In this document: positions 25,600-34,304 of the stretch, one piece after another | Layout of the letters: each line of letters starts with the position of its first letter | Position numbering within the stretch: the stretch's first letter is position 1 | Notes under the pieces: model-generated | The model's database searches: none | What the model was told of the DNA's origin: nothing | What the model saw: the letters and a program-made list of their open reading frames with translations, nothing else | DNA from: JBBRRP01 sp964609655 | GTDB lineage: Bacteria > Myxococcota_A > Polyangia > Polyangiales > Polyangiaceae | Direction of reading: 5' to 3' | NCBI GenBank assembly: GCA_964609655.1 | Contig: CAZSUA010000001.1 | Location: 1-64,000, forward strand | DNA: 64,000 nucleotides | Translations under genes and position numbers: made by a program

Positions 25600-25612
25600 G
25601 CGGAAACGCTCA
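25597..25612 (+). terminator. Hairpin with GAAA loop at the stop codon
   Basis: TGAGCG-GAAA-CGCTCA forms a 6-bp stem starting at the stop codon of the 84-aa gene. No T tract follows, so terminator function is uncertain; it may instead stabilise the mRNA end. Confidence 0.3.
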
Positions 25613-25620
25613 GCTCCATC

Positions 25621-25671
25621 TGAGCCAGTGCTGGGCCATTTGAGCCAGCACGGGCAGGCTGAGCCAGCACG
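25621..25671 (+). repeat. Three short direct repeats (TGAGCCAG)
   Basis: TGAGCCAG occurs at 25621, 25641 and 25660, the last two extended to TGAGCCAGCACG. Spacing is 20 and 19 bp, about two helical turns. It lies 90-140 bp upstream of the large regulator gene and could be an activator binding array. Confidence 0.5.
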
Positions 25672-25757
25672 ATCCTAAGGCAACCCTGAAGCCAACTTTG
25701 TTGCCGATCCTGGCCAAGTTCTCAGCTAACATATTACGTGCTGATTGCTAAGGGTAG

Positions 25758-28700
25758 GTGTCAACTTTGTTGACGGTGGGAGGGCGGACCATCCAACTCG
25801 ACGCTACGATCGGGAGCGGGGCGACCAGCTTTGTCTTTCGGGCACACGACGTCGCCACAGCGGAACAGTTTGTACTGAAGGCGGGCCGCCGAGCGCAGGA
25901 TGCTTCAGTATTCCGCAACGAAGCCGAGCGACATGCTTGGGTTTGCTGTCCGGAGATCATTCCACTCTTGGCCTTTGACCACGCCAACTGCGCGGCTTCA
26001 CCTGCGAACGGAACGGAAGGGTCGATTGGGGGTGGTGCACCACTGCTCTTGTTCCCCTGGTTGGACGGTGCGCCAGTTGGTTCAGAGCCGGTGGCAGGCG
26101 CAGCCAGCGCACAGACCCGAGCTGCGCAGACGCTTCAGGTTGCCTGGGATCTCGGTCGGGCACTCGATGAGCTCCACGAGCTTGGCCTGGCACACGGCGA
26201 TATCAAGCCGGACAATGTGCTGTTAACCCGTAGTGGAAGCGCGCGGCTTTTGGATTTGGGTCAGAGCGGCGAGGCTGCTCAGTGGCTGCCGAGTGGGGGC
26301 ACACCGCGCTATTTTGCTCCTGAAACCTTGGCTGGCGAAAATCGCGGTGAGGCCAGGGCGCGCGACCTATTCGCCCTTGGTTTGCTGCTCGCCGAGATTG
26401 CTGAGCCGGAGCTCGCAAAGAGCCACAATCCTCTAAAAAAGCTGAATCAAAAGCCACTTGAGGCGGGCCTCGCTTCTCTTGTCGAACCGCTCCTGCGCGA
26501 AAGCCCGAGCGCTCGCCCCTCTGCACGTTGGGTTTGGCAGCGTGCCGGTCAAAGGCTGGGCGTCTTCGAAGCGCCTGAAGCTGTGCGGAGCTGGCGTCTC
26601 CGCCGCGCTCGCGCAGCCTACTTGAACGCACGAAGTGCTGAGTTGCGAAGTGTCTGGGGAAGCAATTTGGAAGCGGACTTATCACCGGTAGAAAATGAGT
26701 GGCTCAAGGAGTTTTTGACTATCAGCGGTCAGGTTGGCGTCCTACCGGCTTTCGCGAAGCCAACGCCGCACGCACTCCGCCCGTTGAGCGCTGCGGGCCT
26801 TGAGGCCTTCTTGCTGCACCTGGTTGGGCCCGTCGCCAGCGATTGGCCAATTGGGCTCCTCGGTGCCGTCCCTGCAGTGCTTGAACGGGTCGTTGCCCTG
26901 CTGGAAACCACTGAGCCCTTGGCTCTGACGTTCTCGATGTTGCAAGGGACTCGGGCAAGCGCTTCGCTCGCTGGTTCGGAGCTAGCTGCGAACGCTGGCA
27001 GCGCCGACGAGATGGTCGAACTCACGCTGGCGCTGGCGAGCGAAACTCAATCACTTTCCGCGCTCGCACGCGCTGAATTTCTGATTTCAGAAGGCAATGC
27101 TCCACCGACGCTGCTTGGGCTGGTGGCGCGCCGCTTGCGACTGAGCGGACAATTTGGCCACGCGTTAGTACTTCTCCAAGGCTCGAGCGCGCCAGGGCAT
27201 CCGATCTTCCTTGCTGAAACTTATCGTCGCGCGAGGGACTTCCCGAGTGCGCGGGCGAGCCTCTCGCGCCTCCAAGCAGAGGGTAGATCGCGCGCTCCGA
27301 GCGAAGAAGCGCAACTTAGGGCAACCTTGGCGCGCATGCTCCTCGACGAAGCTGAGCCGGAAAATGCCTTGAATTTACTGGTCGATGCTCCTCTGCACTC
27401 GGTCGTGTGGGAAACGCGCGCACTGATCGAGGCCGCTCTGGGCCAGGCTTCGCTCGCTCTTGAGTCTGCGTCGCGTGCCAAGGCAACCGCACGTGACGCC
27501 GAAGAACAAGCACGTGCAGAGGCTGTGCTCGGTTTGGTAGCCCATCAGCTGGGTGATTTTGAGCTCGAGCTCCAGTCCTTTCGTCGCGCGTCCGAGCACG
27601 CCGCGCGTGCGGGCGCAGTGATTGAGGAGGCGCACTATTTGACCGGGGTGGCTGCGGCCAGTGTTCAAGTGGGTGCCTATGAGGGCGCTCAGAAAAGCGC
27701 CATTCGGGCACGTTTGCTGTTTGACTGGGCAGGGCGCGGGGGCTCCGCCGCTCGGGCTGTGCAAGCTGAAGCGGCAGTTTTTGCAGCCTTAGGAGCGATC
27801 GACGAAGCGGAAGGCTGTGCGGCGGATGCCGAGCGGCGCGCAAAATTGACCGGGGATGCCCAGTGTCGCGCGTACATTCATCTGACGCTTGCAGATATCG
27901 CTCGCGTCAGTCGGGGTGGGCGTGAACACGCAGAGCGAGCCCAACAACTGCTGGGCGCGGCGATCAGCGATGCCGATCAGGTTCGGGTTGCTGCCCGTGC
28001 CCTCCGGCATGGGGCACCCCTAGATATCCGGTCCATTGACGTTCTGGCTCGGAGTTGTGCGGCCATGGATGCCTCGTTCGAATGGTGGGGGGCACGGGCC
28101 GTGCATGCTGAAAAAGCCAAGCACCCCAGCGCCTCCGCGTCGGTCATTGCGGAACTTTTGGCTCTCTCCACGGTCCGCGCTGCGGCGGGCGTGCGTGGGC
28201 CCGCGCTGGCGGCAGGGGCTCAATTGGCATCGGTACTCGGTGATGGCGAAGCAGCGCGTCGGTTGTTTGCGGCCGCTGGCGAAGCGGCGCGTCAGGTTAT
28301 CCGCTTGGCGCCAACCTCGCTCGTTGCGAGAGTCGAAGCGATCCCATGGGTGGCGCGCTGCCAGGCGGTTCGCGAGCAAACACTTCTGCCCGAGCAGCTC
28401 TCGGATGTGGAGGGGCTGGTGCGTGCGCTCGGTGGCCGGGAGGATCTCCGACTCCAGTTTGAACGAATCCTGGATATGTTAGTGTTGTGGACGGGGGTTG
28501 AACGAGCGTTGCTGCTGCTGCCGGCACCCAATGGGAAGTTGATCGTGCGCTCTGCTCGCAACCTGGCGCGTACCGATCTGAATGGTCTGCAGCTTGAGCT
28601 GAGTCGCTCGCTGGCGCAGCGTGCACTCGATGAAGGGCAACCTGTGGTTGCAGTGGACGCTCAGTATGATTTGCCCGAGGCGCACGCCAGTGTGCACGCC

Positions 28701-29948
28701 CTGAAGTTGCGCAGTGTGCTGGCGGTGCCGCTGATTTCGCATGGCCAGAAGCTGGGTGTTGTCTATTTGGATGATCGCATCAAGCGTGGTGCTTTTGGAC
28801 CTCAAGAGCTCGGCTGGGTGCGTGTGATCGCCAGCCTGGCAGCGGTGGCGTTGGCAGACACGCGAGCTCAACTCTTGCTCCGCCGCTCGCTGCGCCGTGC
28901 CGCGCGCGCCGAAGCGCGTGTGCGTGCGACGCTCGGGCAACGGGAAGCCGAACTCGATGCAGCACAAAGAGAGCTTGCGCTGGCGCGCAAGGGGCGCAGC
29001 ACGCGTTACGCCTACGACGCCATTGTCGGCGAGAGTGAGGCCATTATGAGCATGCTCTCATTGATTGATCGGGTGGCCGGCGCCGACATCCCCGTGCTCA
29101 TCGTCGGCGAGTCAGGCAGTGGCAAGGAGCTGGTTGCGCGTGCGTTGCACGTGAATAGCCCTCGAGCGAAGGGTCCTTTCGTTTCCGAAAATTGCTCCGC
29201 GATTCCGGAAACCTTGTTAGAATCGGCGTTATTTGGGCACGTTCGCGGTGCTTTCACTGGCGCGACAAGCACTCGGGCCGGTCTGTTTGACGCCGCGGAT
29301 GGCGGAACGCTCTTTCTTGATGAAATTGCGGAAATGAGCTTGGGCATGCAGACCAAGCTGCTGCGGGTTCTCGAAGATGGTCTCGTAAAGCCCGTTGGTT
29401 CCGAGCGTACGCGTAAGGTCAACGTGCGAGTTCTCGGGGCGACACATCGTGATCTAGAGGAATGGGTCAGCTCGGGGAGGTTCCGCAAAGATCTTTACTA
29501 TCGATTGAATGTGCTGACGCTCAAGGTTCCAGCCCTCCGGGAACGCTCAGGTGACGTAATACTTCTGATCAAACACTTCATCAAACAATATTCTACGGAT
29601 CGCCCTCGCAGGTTATCTCGGGGAGCCGAAGCAGCGCTCTTGTCGTATTCTTGGCCCGGCAACGTGCGACAACTCCAAAATGAGATCCGGCGTGCGCTCT
29701 TGATGGCAGATGACACCATCGAACTAGAACATCTGAGTCCACCCATCATCGGGGCCGCCCCTGGGGATGCCGCGCGCGCGGATTCGGTCAACCTGAAGGT
29801 GCGGGTGGATGCCATGGAGCGCCAGCTCGTTGGGCTTGCGTTGGAGCGAACCTCAGGCAATCAAACGCGCGCCGCGGAGATGCTGGGTGTTTCGCGCTTC
29901 GGGCTGCAGAAAATGCTAAAGCGCCTTGAAATCGACGCTAAAGGCTAG
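25758..29948 (+). CDS. Ser/Thr kinase - TPR - GAF - sigma54 activator fusion, 1396 aa
   Basis: Domains in order: protein kinase, about 1-290, with glycine loop GSGATSFVF, HGDIKPDN at about 146-153 (Asp kept; Arg of HRD replaced by Gly) and DLG for DFG; a long helical, TPR-like region about 300-880; GAF about 895-1045; a coiled linker; sigma54 AAA+ domain with Walker A GESGSGKE near 1117, GAFTGA near 1164 and Walker B GGTLFLDEIAEM near 1182; a Fis-type helix-turn-helix at the end (NQTRAAEMLGVSRFGLQKML). It should activate sigma54 promoters, gated by a kinase/GAF input rather than a response-regulator receiver. GTG 25758 gives the complete kinase N-terminus. Known fusions of this kind are mainly myxobacterial; target genes are unknown. 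Confidence 0.85.
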   Translation: MSTLLTVGGRTIQLDATIGSGATSFVFRAHDVATAEQFVLKAGRRAQDASVFRNEAERHAWVCCPEIIPLLAFDHANCAASPANGTEGSIGGGAPLLLFPWLDGAPVGSEPVAGAASAQTRAAQTLQVAWDLGRALDELHELGLAHGDIKPDNVLLTRSGSARLLDLGQSGEAAQWLPSGGTPRYFAPETLAGENRGEARARDLFALGLLLAEIAEPELAKSHNPLKKLNQKPLEAGLASLVEPLLRESPSARPSARWVWQRAGQRLGVFEAPEAVRSWRLRRARAAYLNARSAELRSVWGSNLEADLSPVENEWLKEFLTISGQVGVLPAFAKPTPHALRPLSAAGLEAFLLHLVGPVASDWPIGLLGAVPAVLERVVALLETTEPLALTFSMLQGTRASASLAGSELAANAGSADEMVELTLALASETQSLSALARAEFLISEGNAPPTLLGLVARRLRLSGQFGHALVLLQGSSAPGHPIFLAETYRRARDFPSARASLSRLQAEGRSRAPSEEAQLRATLARMLLDEAEPENALNLLVDAPLHSVVWETRALIEAALGQASLALESASRAKATARDAEEQARAEAVLGLVAHQLGDFELELQSFRRASEHAARAGAVIEEAHYLTGVAAASVQVGAYEGAQKSAIRARLLFDWAGRGGSAARAVQAEAAVFAALGAIDEAEGCAADAERRAKLTGDAQCRAYIHLTLADIARVSRGGREHAERAQQLLGAAISDADQVRVAARALRHGAPLDIRSIDVLARSCAAMDASFEWWGARAVHAEKAKHPSASASVIAELLALSTVRAAAGVRGPALAAGAQLASVLGDGEAARRLFAAAGEAARQVIRLAPTSLVARVEAIPWVARCQAVREQTLLPEQLSDVEGLVRALGGREDLRLQFERILDMLVLWTGVERALLLLPAPNGKLIVRSARNLARTDLNGLQLELSRSLAQRALDEGQPVVAVDAQYDLPEAHASVHALKLRSVLAVPLISHGQKLGVVYLDDRIKRGAFGPQELGWVRVIASLAAVALADTRAQLLLRRSLRRAARAEARVRATLGQREAELDAAQRELALARKGRSTRYAYDAIVGESEAIMSMLSLIDRVAGADIPVLIVGESGSGKELVARALHVNSPRAKGPFVSENCSAIPETLLESALFGHVRGAFTGATSTRAGLFDAADGGTLFLDEIAEMSLGMQTKLLRVLEDGLVKPVGSERTRKVNVRVLGATHRDLEEWVSSGRFRKDLYYRLNVLTLKVPALRERSGDVILLIKHFIKQYSTDRPRRLSRGAEAALLSYSWPGNVRQLQNEIRRALLMADDTIELEHLSPPIIGAAPGDAARADSVNLKVRVDAMERQLVGLALERTSGNQTRAAEMLGVSRFGLQKMLKRLEIDAKG

Positions 29949-30049
29949 CTTGATCGCGGAATAGAAGCACCGCCACGACGCGCGAGTGGCGCGGGTAAGG
30001 ATTCGCGGAAATCCCCAGCGCTGGGCAGGGGTCGTCGCTGCGATCCGAG

Positions 30050-30067
30050 TAGTAAGTTTGCTTACTA
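30050..30067. other. Palindrome TAGTAAG-TTTG-CTTACTA
   Basis: Perfect 7-bp arms around a 4-base centre. The same arms form part of a larger palindrome at 48203-48230, also between convergent genes. Could be a bidirectional termination hairpin, a protein-binding site or part of a genome-wide repeat family. Confidence 0.7.
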
Positions 30068-30128
30068 TTCTTGGTGCCTCGCGAGGCATGCGGGGAGCGA
30101 GTACAGACGGGGGTGAGTGATTGAGGAA

Positions 30129-30204
30129 GAGGCAGCGCGAGTAGTAATGAGGCAGCGCGAGTTTAGTGAGGCAGCGCGAGTTTAGTGAGGCAGCGCGAGT
30201 ACAG
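30129..30204 (+). repeat. Tandem repeat, four units of 19-20 bp
   Basis: Unit GAGGCAGCGCGAGTTTAGT at 30149 and 30168, with a variant 20-bp unit at 30129 and a partial fourth at 30187. Not within a gene. Confidence 0.85.
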
Positions 30205-30265
30205 ATGTGCAGATTGAGAGAGGATAGGGCCAAATGATTGAGGGTAATTGAGCAAAGGCAGACAC

Positions 30266-30321
30266 TAAGAATTGGCTAAGCGCCAACGGGAGTTAAGAAT
30301 TGGTTAAGCGCCAACGGGAGT
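30266..30321 (+). repeat. Tandem duplication of 28 bp
   Basis: Two 28-bp units (30266-30293 and 30294-30321) differ at one base (GGCTAAG versus GGTTAAG). The second contains the last codons and stop of the downstream minus-strand gene, so the gene's terminal sequence is duplicated just beyond its end. Confidence 0.85.
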
Positions 30322-30891
30322 GAGGAGCCGTTCGATTTCTTGCCATTCGGTGGGGCTGAGATCAGGAGTGAAGCGAGTGAGGCGTGCTAGGACATCGGCG
30401 ACGGGCGGGTGCACGTCAGGTGTTTCCTCGGCTGGAGTGACGTACAGCGAGGCGCACGTCAAATGGATGAACCCAATGGGTTGGAAGCGAGATTCCTCGA
30501 GCAGCTGGAGTGCTATTCGCCAGCTGCCCTTTTCCATGAGCTCCTTGCAATGGCGGCAGTGGGCCCGCCCGCTGGGTGCGCGTTCCAGGCGCGAAATGCG
30601 AGACAAACGGGGAAAGCGAACGCCCGCTTGGGCGAGGGCTTCGAGAACCGCCTTATCGGGAAACTCGCCAGGATAGCCAGCTATAGTTGCTAAGAATTTT
30701 TCTGGGCGCATGCAGGCTGCGCATGCGGGATGAAACCATAGCCGCGATTCTCCGTCGCCATACGCGTTCGGCACCGTCTCGCCAAAGCGTAGCGAACCCT
30801 TTTCGATCGCGAGGCCACAGCCGCGGCACTTGGCACGCCCGCTCGGGGCGGCTTCGATCACGTCCGTCACTGCTGGGCCTCCAAACGCCAA
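30304..30891 (-). CDS. Protein with two PARP-type zinc-finger-like domains, 195 aa
   Basis: Two related modules. The first (about 15-60) reads APSGRAKCRGCGLAIEKGSL, then RFGE and WFHPACA. The second (about 105-155) reads APSGRAHCRHCKELMEKGSW, then RIAL and FIHLTCA. Each has CxxC and a later HxxC, and the SGRAxCxxCxxxIxKGxLR pattern is that of the zinc finger of eukaryotic poly(ADP-ribose) polymerases, which senses DNA breaks. No catalytic ADP-ribosyltransferase domain is present. No signal peptide, so cytoplasmic. A nick- or DNA-end-binding role is an inference from the fold. Convergent with the sigma54 regulator. Confidence 0.75.
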   Translation of the reverse strand: MAFGGPAVTDVIEAAPSGRAKCRGCGLAIEKGSLRFGETVPNAYGDGESRLWFHPACAACMRPEKFLATIAGYPGEFPDKAVLEALAQAGVRFPRLSRISRLERAPSGRAHCRHCKELMEKGSWRIALQLLEESRFQPIGFIHLTCASLYVTPAEETPDVHPPVADVLARLTRFTPDLSPTEWQEIERLLTPVGA

Positions 30892-31133
30892 TGCTCACGC
30901 CAACCCAACCCGTTGTCGTTGACACTCTTAAAACTCTTACAGAACGCGATACAGGGGCTAGTCAAGCTCGGAGCCATGCCGGCACCACACGTTCGATGAT
31001 TTCGGGCTGTTTCGCCTTGATCCCGGTGACGGTGAACTGCCATCACCCGGACGTTAGCGAACTTCGCCAACGCTGTCTTGGGTCTCGCGCGAGCTTGGCG
31101 CGGGTGAGATCCCGAATTGGTGGTCAGCTGGAG

Positions 31134-32873
31134 TTACGCTGCCACTTCGGCTTCGCCTTCGAGCTCCCGAAATAGCGGGCCGAGCTCGGGACGTGAGCGG
31201 AGTGGCTCGCAAAAGCGCGAGGCGAGCTCGAGCAGCTCGCTTTCCAAGGAGCCTGCTGTTCGGCCAAGGCTTTCCAGTAGGGTTTGGTACGAATTCTGAT
31301 CGCGTTCGATGCTCTCTTCTTGGCTCGCCATGGCCTGGCGCAACTGGAGGATTTGAAACTCCAGATCTTCGACCTCGCTCTTGCTGGCGTTGCAGGCGGC
31401 TTCGGCCTGGCCGAAAGCTTCTTTGGCTTGGCACCAACTTTTCATCAACTCTGCACTCGCGTGGTAGGCGGCAGCGAGCTCAGTGTACGGTTCGAGGAAG
31501 CCAGAGCGGCCTTCCCAGAACATGATTTGCTGGTGTTCTGTGCGGAATGAAAGCCGCGCCTCGTCGATCGCTGCGCTCAACTGCTTACCGATGGCGAGGG
31601 CGTCTTTGAGCTTGTCGCGGGCGCTGCTGGCGTCGAGGCCGAGCGCGTGAACCGCGTGCCCGATGCGTTGCCGCATTTCGCGGCCGCTGGCGTCCACGTT
31701 CTCAAGTTTGCGTTCGTGGGCCATGGCTTCTTCGCGCTGGCTTGCGATGCGGAGAACTAAGGATTCAATGTTTTGCAAGAGCTCAGCCTGCACGCCGGGT
31801 GTTGTTGTTCCGTACGCTCGCTGGAGCATTTGGCCAAAAAGCTCCACGCGCTTGCCCCACAGATCGATCGCAACTGGTGGAAGACTCTTGGATATGGGGC
31901 GGGCACTCTCAGGAGCCTCGGAGAGATCTCGCGGTATGGGGGCTCCGAGCGATTCGGTGATCGCGACCAAGTCCTTGTACAGCCGATGGGCATCAACAGG
32001 ACGATCCTTCGGATCCTTCGCCATCAGCTCCAGGATCAGCCTGTCTAGAGCTTCGGGGAGGTTTGGCTCGAGGCTGCGTACGCTCGGCGCCGGCTCACTC
32101 AAATGTTTGATGAAAAGAACCGGGATTTGCTGGGATTCGAACGGTAGGCGCCCGCACAGCATCTCGAACAAAATGATCCCGACTGCATACAGATCGGCGC
32201 TTGGCCCCGCATCGATCGACGTGATGCGCTCGGGCGCCATGTATTGAGGAGTCCCGAAAACTTCCCCAGCGCCGGTCAAACGTGCATCCTGCATCGAACG
32301 TGCGATGCCGAAATCGAGGAGTTTAACCACTTCGCTGTCGAGCCCGAGATCCTGCGCCAAGAAAATGTTCTCGGGCTTGAGATCGCGGTGAATCACTTGA
32401 AGGTCGTGGGCGCGTGCGAGCGCGCGTGCGATCTGGATCCCAATCGCCAACGCGCGTGGCACGGCAACTTTTCCACGCTCAAGCAACTCGGCGAGCGTCT
32501 CCCCTTCGAGCAGCTCCATCACGAGGTAGACGCAGCCGTCGTCTGTTTCGCCTTGGTCGAAGATTTCTATGATGTTCGGATGGGCGAGCTTTTGGGCAGC
32601 CTTTGCTTCACGCCGAAAGCGTTCGCGCATCACTTCGTTCCTGGCGAACGACTCGTTAAGGATCTTGATCGCGCAGAGCCTATCGACCAGGCGATGCCTT
32701 GCCGCGTAGACAGTGGCCATTCCGCCCTGGCCCAGCACGCTTTCGATCTGATACCGCCCTGCTAATACGGTCCCGATCCGTTCATCTTGGATGGGCTCAA
32801 GCGTGGCACCGTCGACGAAGCATGTGCCACGATCATCTGGATACTTCAGCTTGCAGAGCGGGCAGGCCTTCAT
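31134..32873 (-). CDS. Ser/Thr protein kinase with N-terminal zinc ribbon and C-terminal coiled coil
   Basis: 579 aa. N-terminal zinc-ribbon CPLCKLKYPDDRGTC (4-18). Kinase: glycine loop GQGGMATVY (48-56), lysine K70, HRDLKPEN (H162-N169), DFG (187-189) and APE (213-215); all key residues are present, so it should be active. The rest, about 330-579, is helical and charged, probably a coiled coil (QREEAMAHERKLENVDASGR; LEFQILQLRQAMASQEESIE), and no transmembrane segment is evident. Hanks-type kinases with this small N-terminal zinc ribbon are common in Myxococcota. It is divergent from an SH3 membrane protein, a possible partner. Confidence 0.88.
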   Translation of the reverse strand: MKACPLCKLKYPDDRGTCFVDGATLEPIQDERIGTVLAGRYQIESVLGQGGMATVYAARHRLVDRLCAIKILNESFARNEVMRERFRREAKAAQKLAHPNIIEIFDQGETDDGCVYLVMELLEGETLAELLERGKVAVPRALAIGIQIARALARAHDLQVIHRDLKPENIFLAQDLGLDSEVVKLLDFGIARSMQDARLTGAGEVFGTPQYMAPERITSIDAGPSADLYAVGIILFEMLCGRLPFESQQIPVLFIKHLSEPAPSVRSLEPNLPEALDRLILELMAKDPKDRPVDAHRLYKDLVAITESLGAPIPRDLSEAPESARPISKSLPPVAIDLWGKRVELFGQMLQRAYGTTTPGVQAELLQNIESLVLRIASQREEAMAHERKLENVDASGREMRQRIGHAVHALGLDASSARDKLKDALAIGKQLSAAIDEARLSFRTEHQQIMFWEGRSGFLEPYTELAAAYHASAELMKSWCQAKEAFGQAEAACNASKSEVEDLEFQILQLRQAMASQEESIERDQNSYQTLLESLGRTAGSLESELLELASRFCEPLRSRPELGPLFRELEGEAEVAA

Positions 32874-32990
32874 ACTTTTTCCCTAAGCTTGGATGTTCTC
32901 GCGGTGGAGGTAAACTTTCCAGCACAAAGCTGAATGCCGGAGGTCGAGGCGGTTTTCCATAGTCAATTCTTGTGCTAGGTGCGGTGGGGC

Positions 32991-33836
32991 ATGGCCTCAA
33001 AGGACAAGAAGCCCGCGTTCGGTGCTCAGCGGGTTGAGGTCCACGCGCCTCCCCGGTCTGAAGACCGTGTCCAGCTGGGTCGCTTGGCCATCATTGTTGC
33101 CGTGGGCTTTGTGGTGGGAGTTGCCTGGCCACGCTTGGCTGGGATTCGGTTGGCCCCGGAGCCGCCGGTCGAGCCGAGCGACGAAAAAAAGCCGATCGCA
33201 CCGAAGGTGGAAGAGCCCGCTCCGGAGCCGCCTGCGACTCCGTCTGTTGAGAAGCTGACGCTGGGGGAAGCGCAGATCACGGCCTGCCGCGACGCGAGTG
33301 GCAAAGTGCAGAAGGTGTGCGATGCGGTTCCATTCCAGGATGTTGTCAACCCAAGACTCAAGACTCTGAGTGGCTGCGAAGCTGCGGAAGGAGCCATGGG
33401 CACGCTCTCACTTGGTTTTGAGTTCAACTTCGAGAAAAATAGCGTGGAGCGTGTGATTTTGGGGAAGAGCACTACCTTGCCGTTGCCCACTGCGAAGGCG
33501 CTGGTGGGGTGCATCGAGCGCGAGTTCGAAACGGCTGCGCTCAGTCAGCTGAAGCATCAGTACGCGAAGTACTCCGCATTTTTCCTGGTTGAGTTTGCTC
33601 CACCTGAACCGAAGAAAGGGCAAGAGGATCAGATTCTTGAAGCTGCCGGGCGCGCCACCGTAAGTTGGGCGTTAGCATTGATTCGCGAAACGCCCAACAA
33701 CGACGGCGTCGTGAAGGCGCGCGTCCAGAACGGGACGCGTGTGGTTGTCACCGGAAGAAAAGCGGATTGGTACCGGGTGAAATACGATGGCCAAGGGAAT
33801 GAGGGTTGGGTGTTTAAGGCGGCTATCGGACTTTGA
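32991..33836 (+). CDS. Membrane-anchored protein with C-terminal SH3-like domain
   Basis: 281 aa. Cytoplasmic tail of about 30 residues, one membrane segment (LAIIVAVGFVVGVAWPRLA), then a proline/glutamate-rich linker (EPPVEPSDEKKPIAPKVEEP), a middle domain with two cysteine pairs (ITACRDASGKVQKVCDAVP; LSGCEAAEG), and a bacterial SH3 (SH3b) module at the end (VKARVQNGTRVVVTGRKADW, then YRVKYDGQGNEGWVF). SH3b domains often bind peptidoglycan or peptides. ATG 32991 (MASKDKKPAF) is preferred to GTG 32979. Followed 66 bp later by another hypothetical gene. Confidence 0.65.
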   Translation: MASKDKKPAFGAQRVEVHAPPRSEDRVQLGRLAIIVAVGFVVGVAWPRLAGIRLAPEPPVEPSDEKKPIAPKVEEPAPEPPATPSVEKLTLGEAQITACRDASGKVQKVCDAVPFQDVVNPRLKTLSGCEAAEGAMGTLSLGFEFNFEKNSVERVILGKSTTLPLPTAKALVGCIEREFETAALSQLKHQYAKYSAFFLVEFAPPEPKKGQEDQILEAAGRATVSWALALIRETPNNDGVVKARVQNGTRVVVTGRKADWYRVKYDGQGNEGWVFKAAIGL

Positions 33837-33902
33837 TTCTGTGGGCGAATTGGGGGGAGAATTGGCAGAGTGGTAGGTGGGCGTGCTAAGGATCGGAGGC
33901 GC

Positions 33903-34304
33903 ATGAGCGATTCCGGCAAGAAAGACGATAAGCCTTTGGCGGTGGCGCCCACACCTCCCCAGTCAGACATCGCTCTAGTGCACGGGGTCACTCCTGATGG
34001 CGGCTATCGCATCCTCCGCCGACGTGGTGACAACTTGGAGCTCGGCTCGGTTCACCCGCTGGTGGAAGGTAAACCGCTCCAAGGTGAAGTGGTCGCGCTT
34101 CGGCCGCGGCAAGAATTCCCGCTCTTATGTGACGTTGAAACGCTCTTCAAGGGGCCAGCACCGAGCCAGGCCGATGTCGCCAGCCCCGTGGCGGCCGCTG
34201 AGTCTCGCCACAAGAAAGGGCCAGCACAGGTTTCAAACGATAGCTACCGCGAGAATTGGGACGTGATTTGGAGCCATCGCAAGAAGGACGAAGCGGCCAA
34301 CTAA
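33903..34304 (+). CDS. Hypothetical cytoplasmic protein, 133 aa
   Basis: Unrecognised. ATG 33903 has GGAGG at 33897-33901, though close. A short hydrophilic lead (MSDSGKKDDKPLAVAPTPPQ) is followed by a beta-rich stretch (GYRILRRRGDNLELGSVHPL, then GEVVALRPR) and a basic, unordered tail. No membrane segments. Probably co-transcribed with the SH3 protein upstream. Confidence 0.6.
   Translation: MSDSGKKDDKPLAVAPTPPQSDIALVHGVTPDGGYRILRRRGDNLELGSVHPLVEGKPLQGEVVALRPRQEFPLLCDVETLFKGPAPSQADVASPVAAAESRHKKGPAQVSNDSYRENWDVIWSHRKKDEAAN

Larger units (their letters stand above)
29949..30303. other. Convergent intergenic region with repeats
   Basis: 355 bp without a gene, between the 3' ends of two convergent genes. 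It contains the TAGTAAG palindrome (30050-30067), a 4-unit tandem repeat (30129-30204) and the start of a 28-bp duplication (30266-30321). Confidence 0.6.

Noticed and set aside
30129..30204. CRISPR array
   Set aside because: Units abut directly with almost no unique spacers, so it is a simple tandem repeat.
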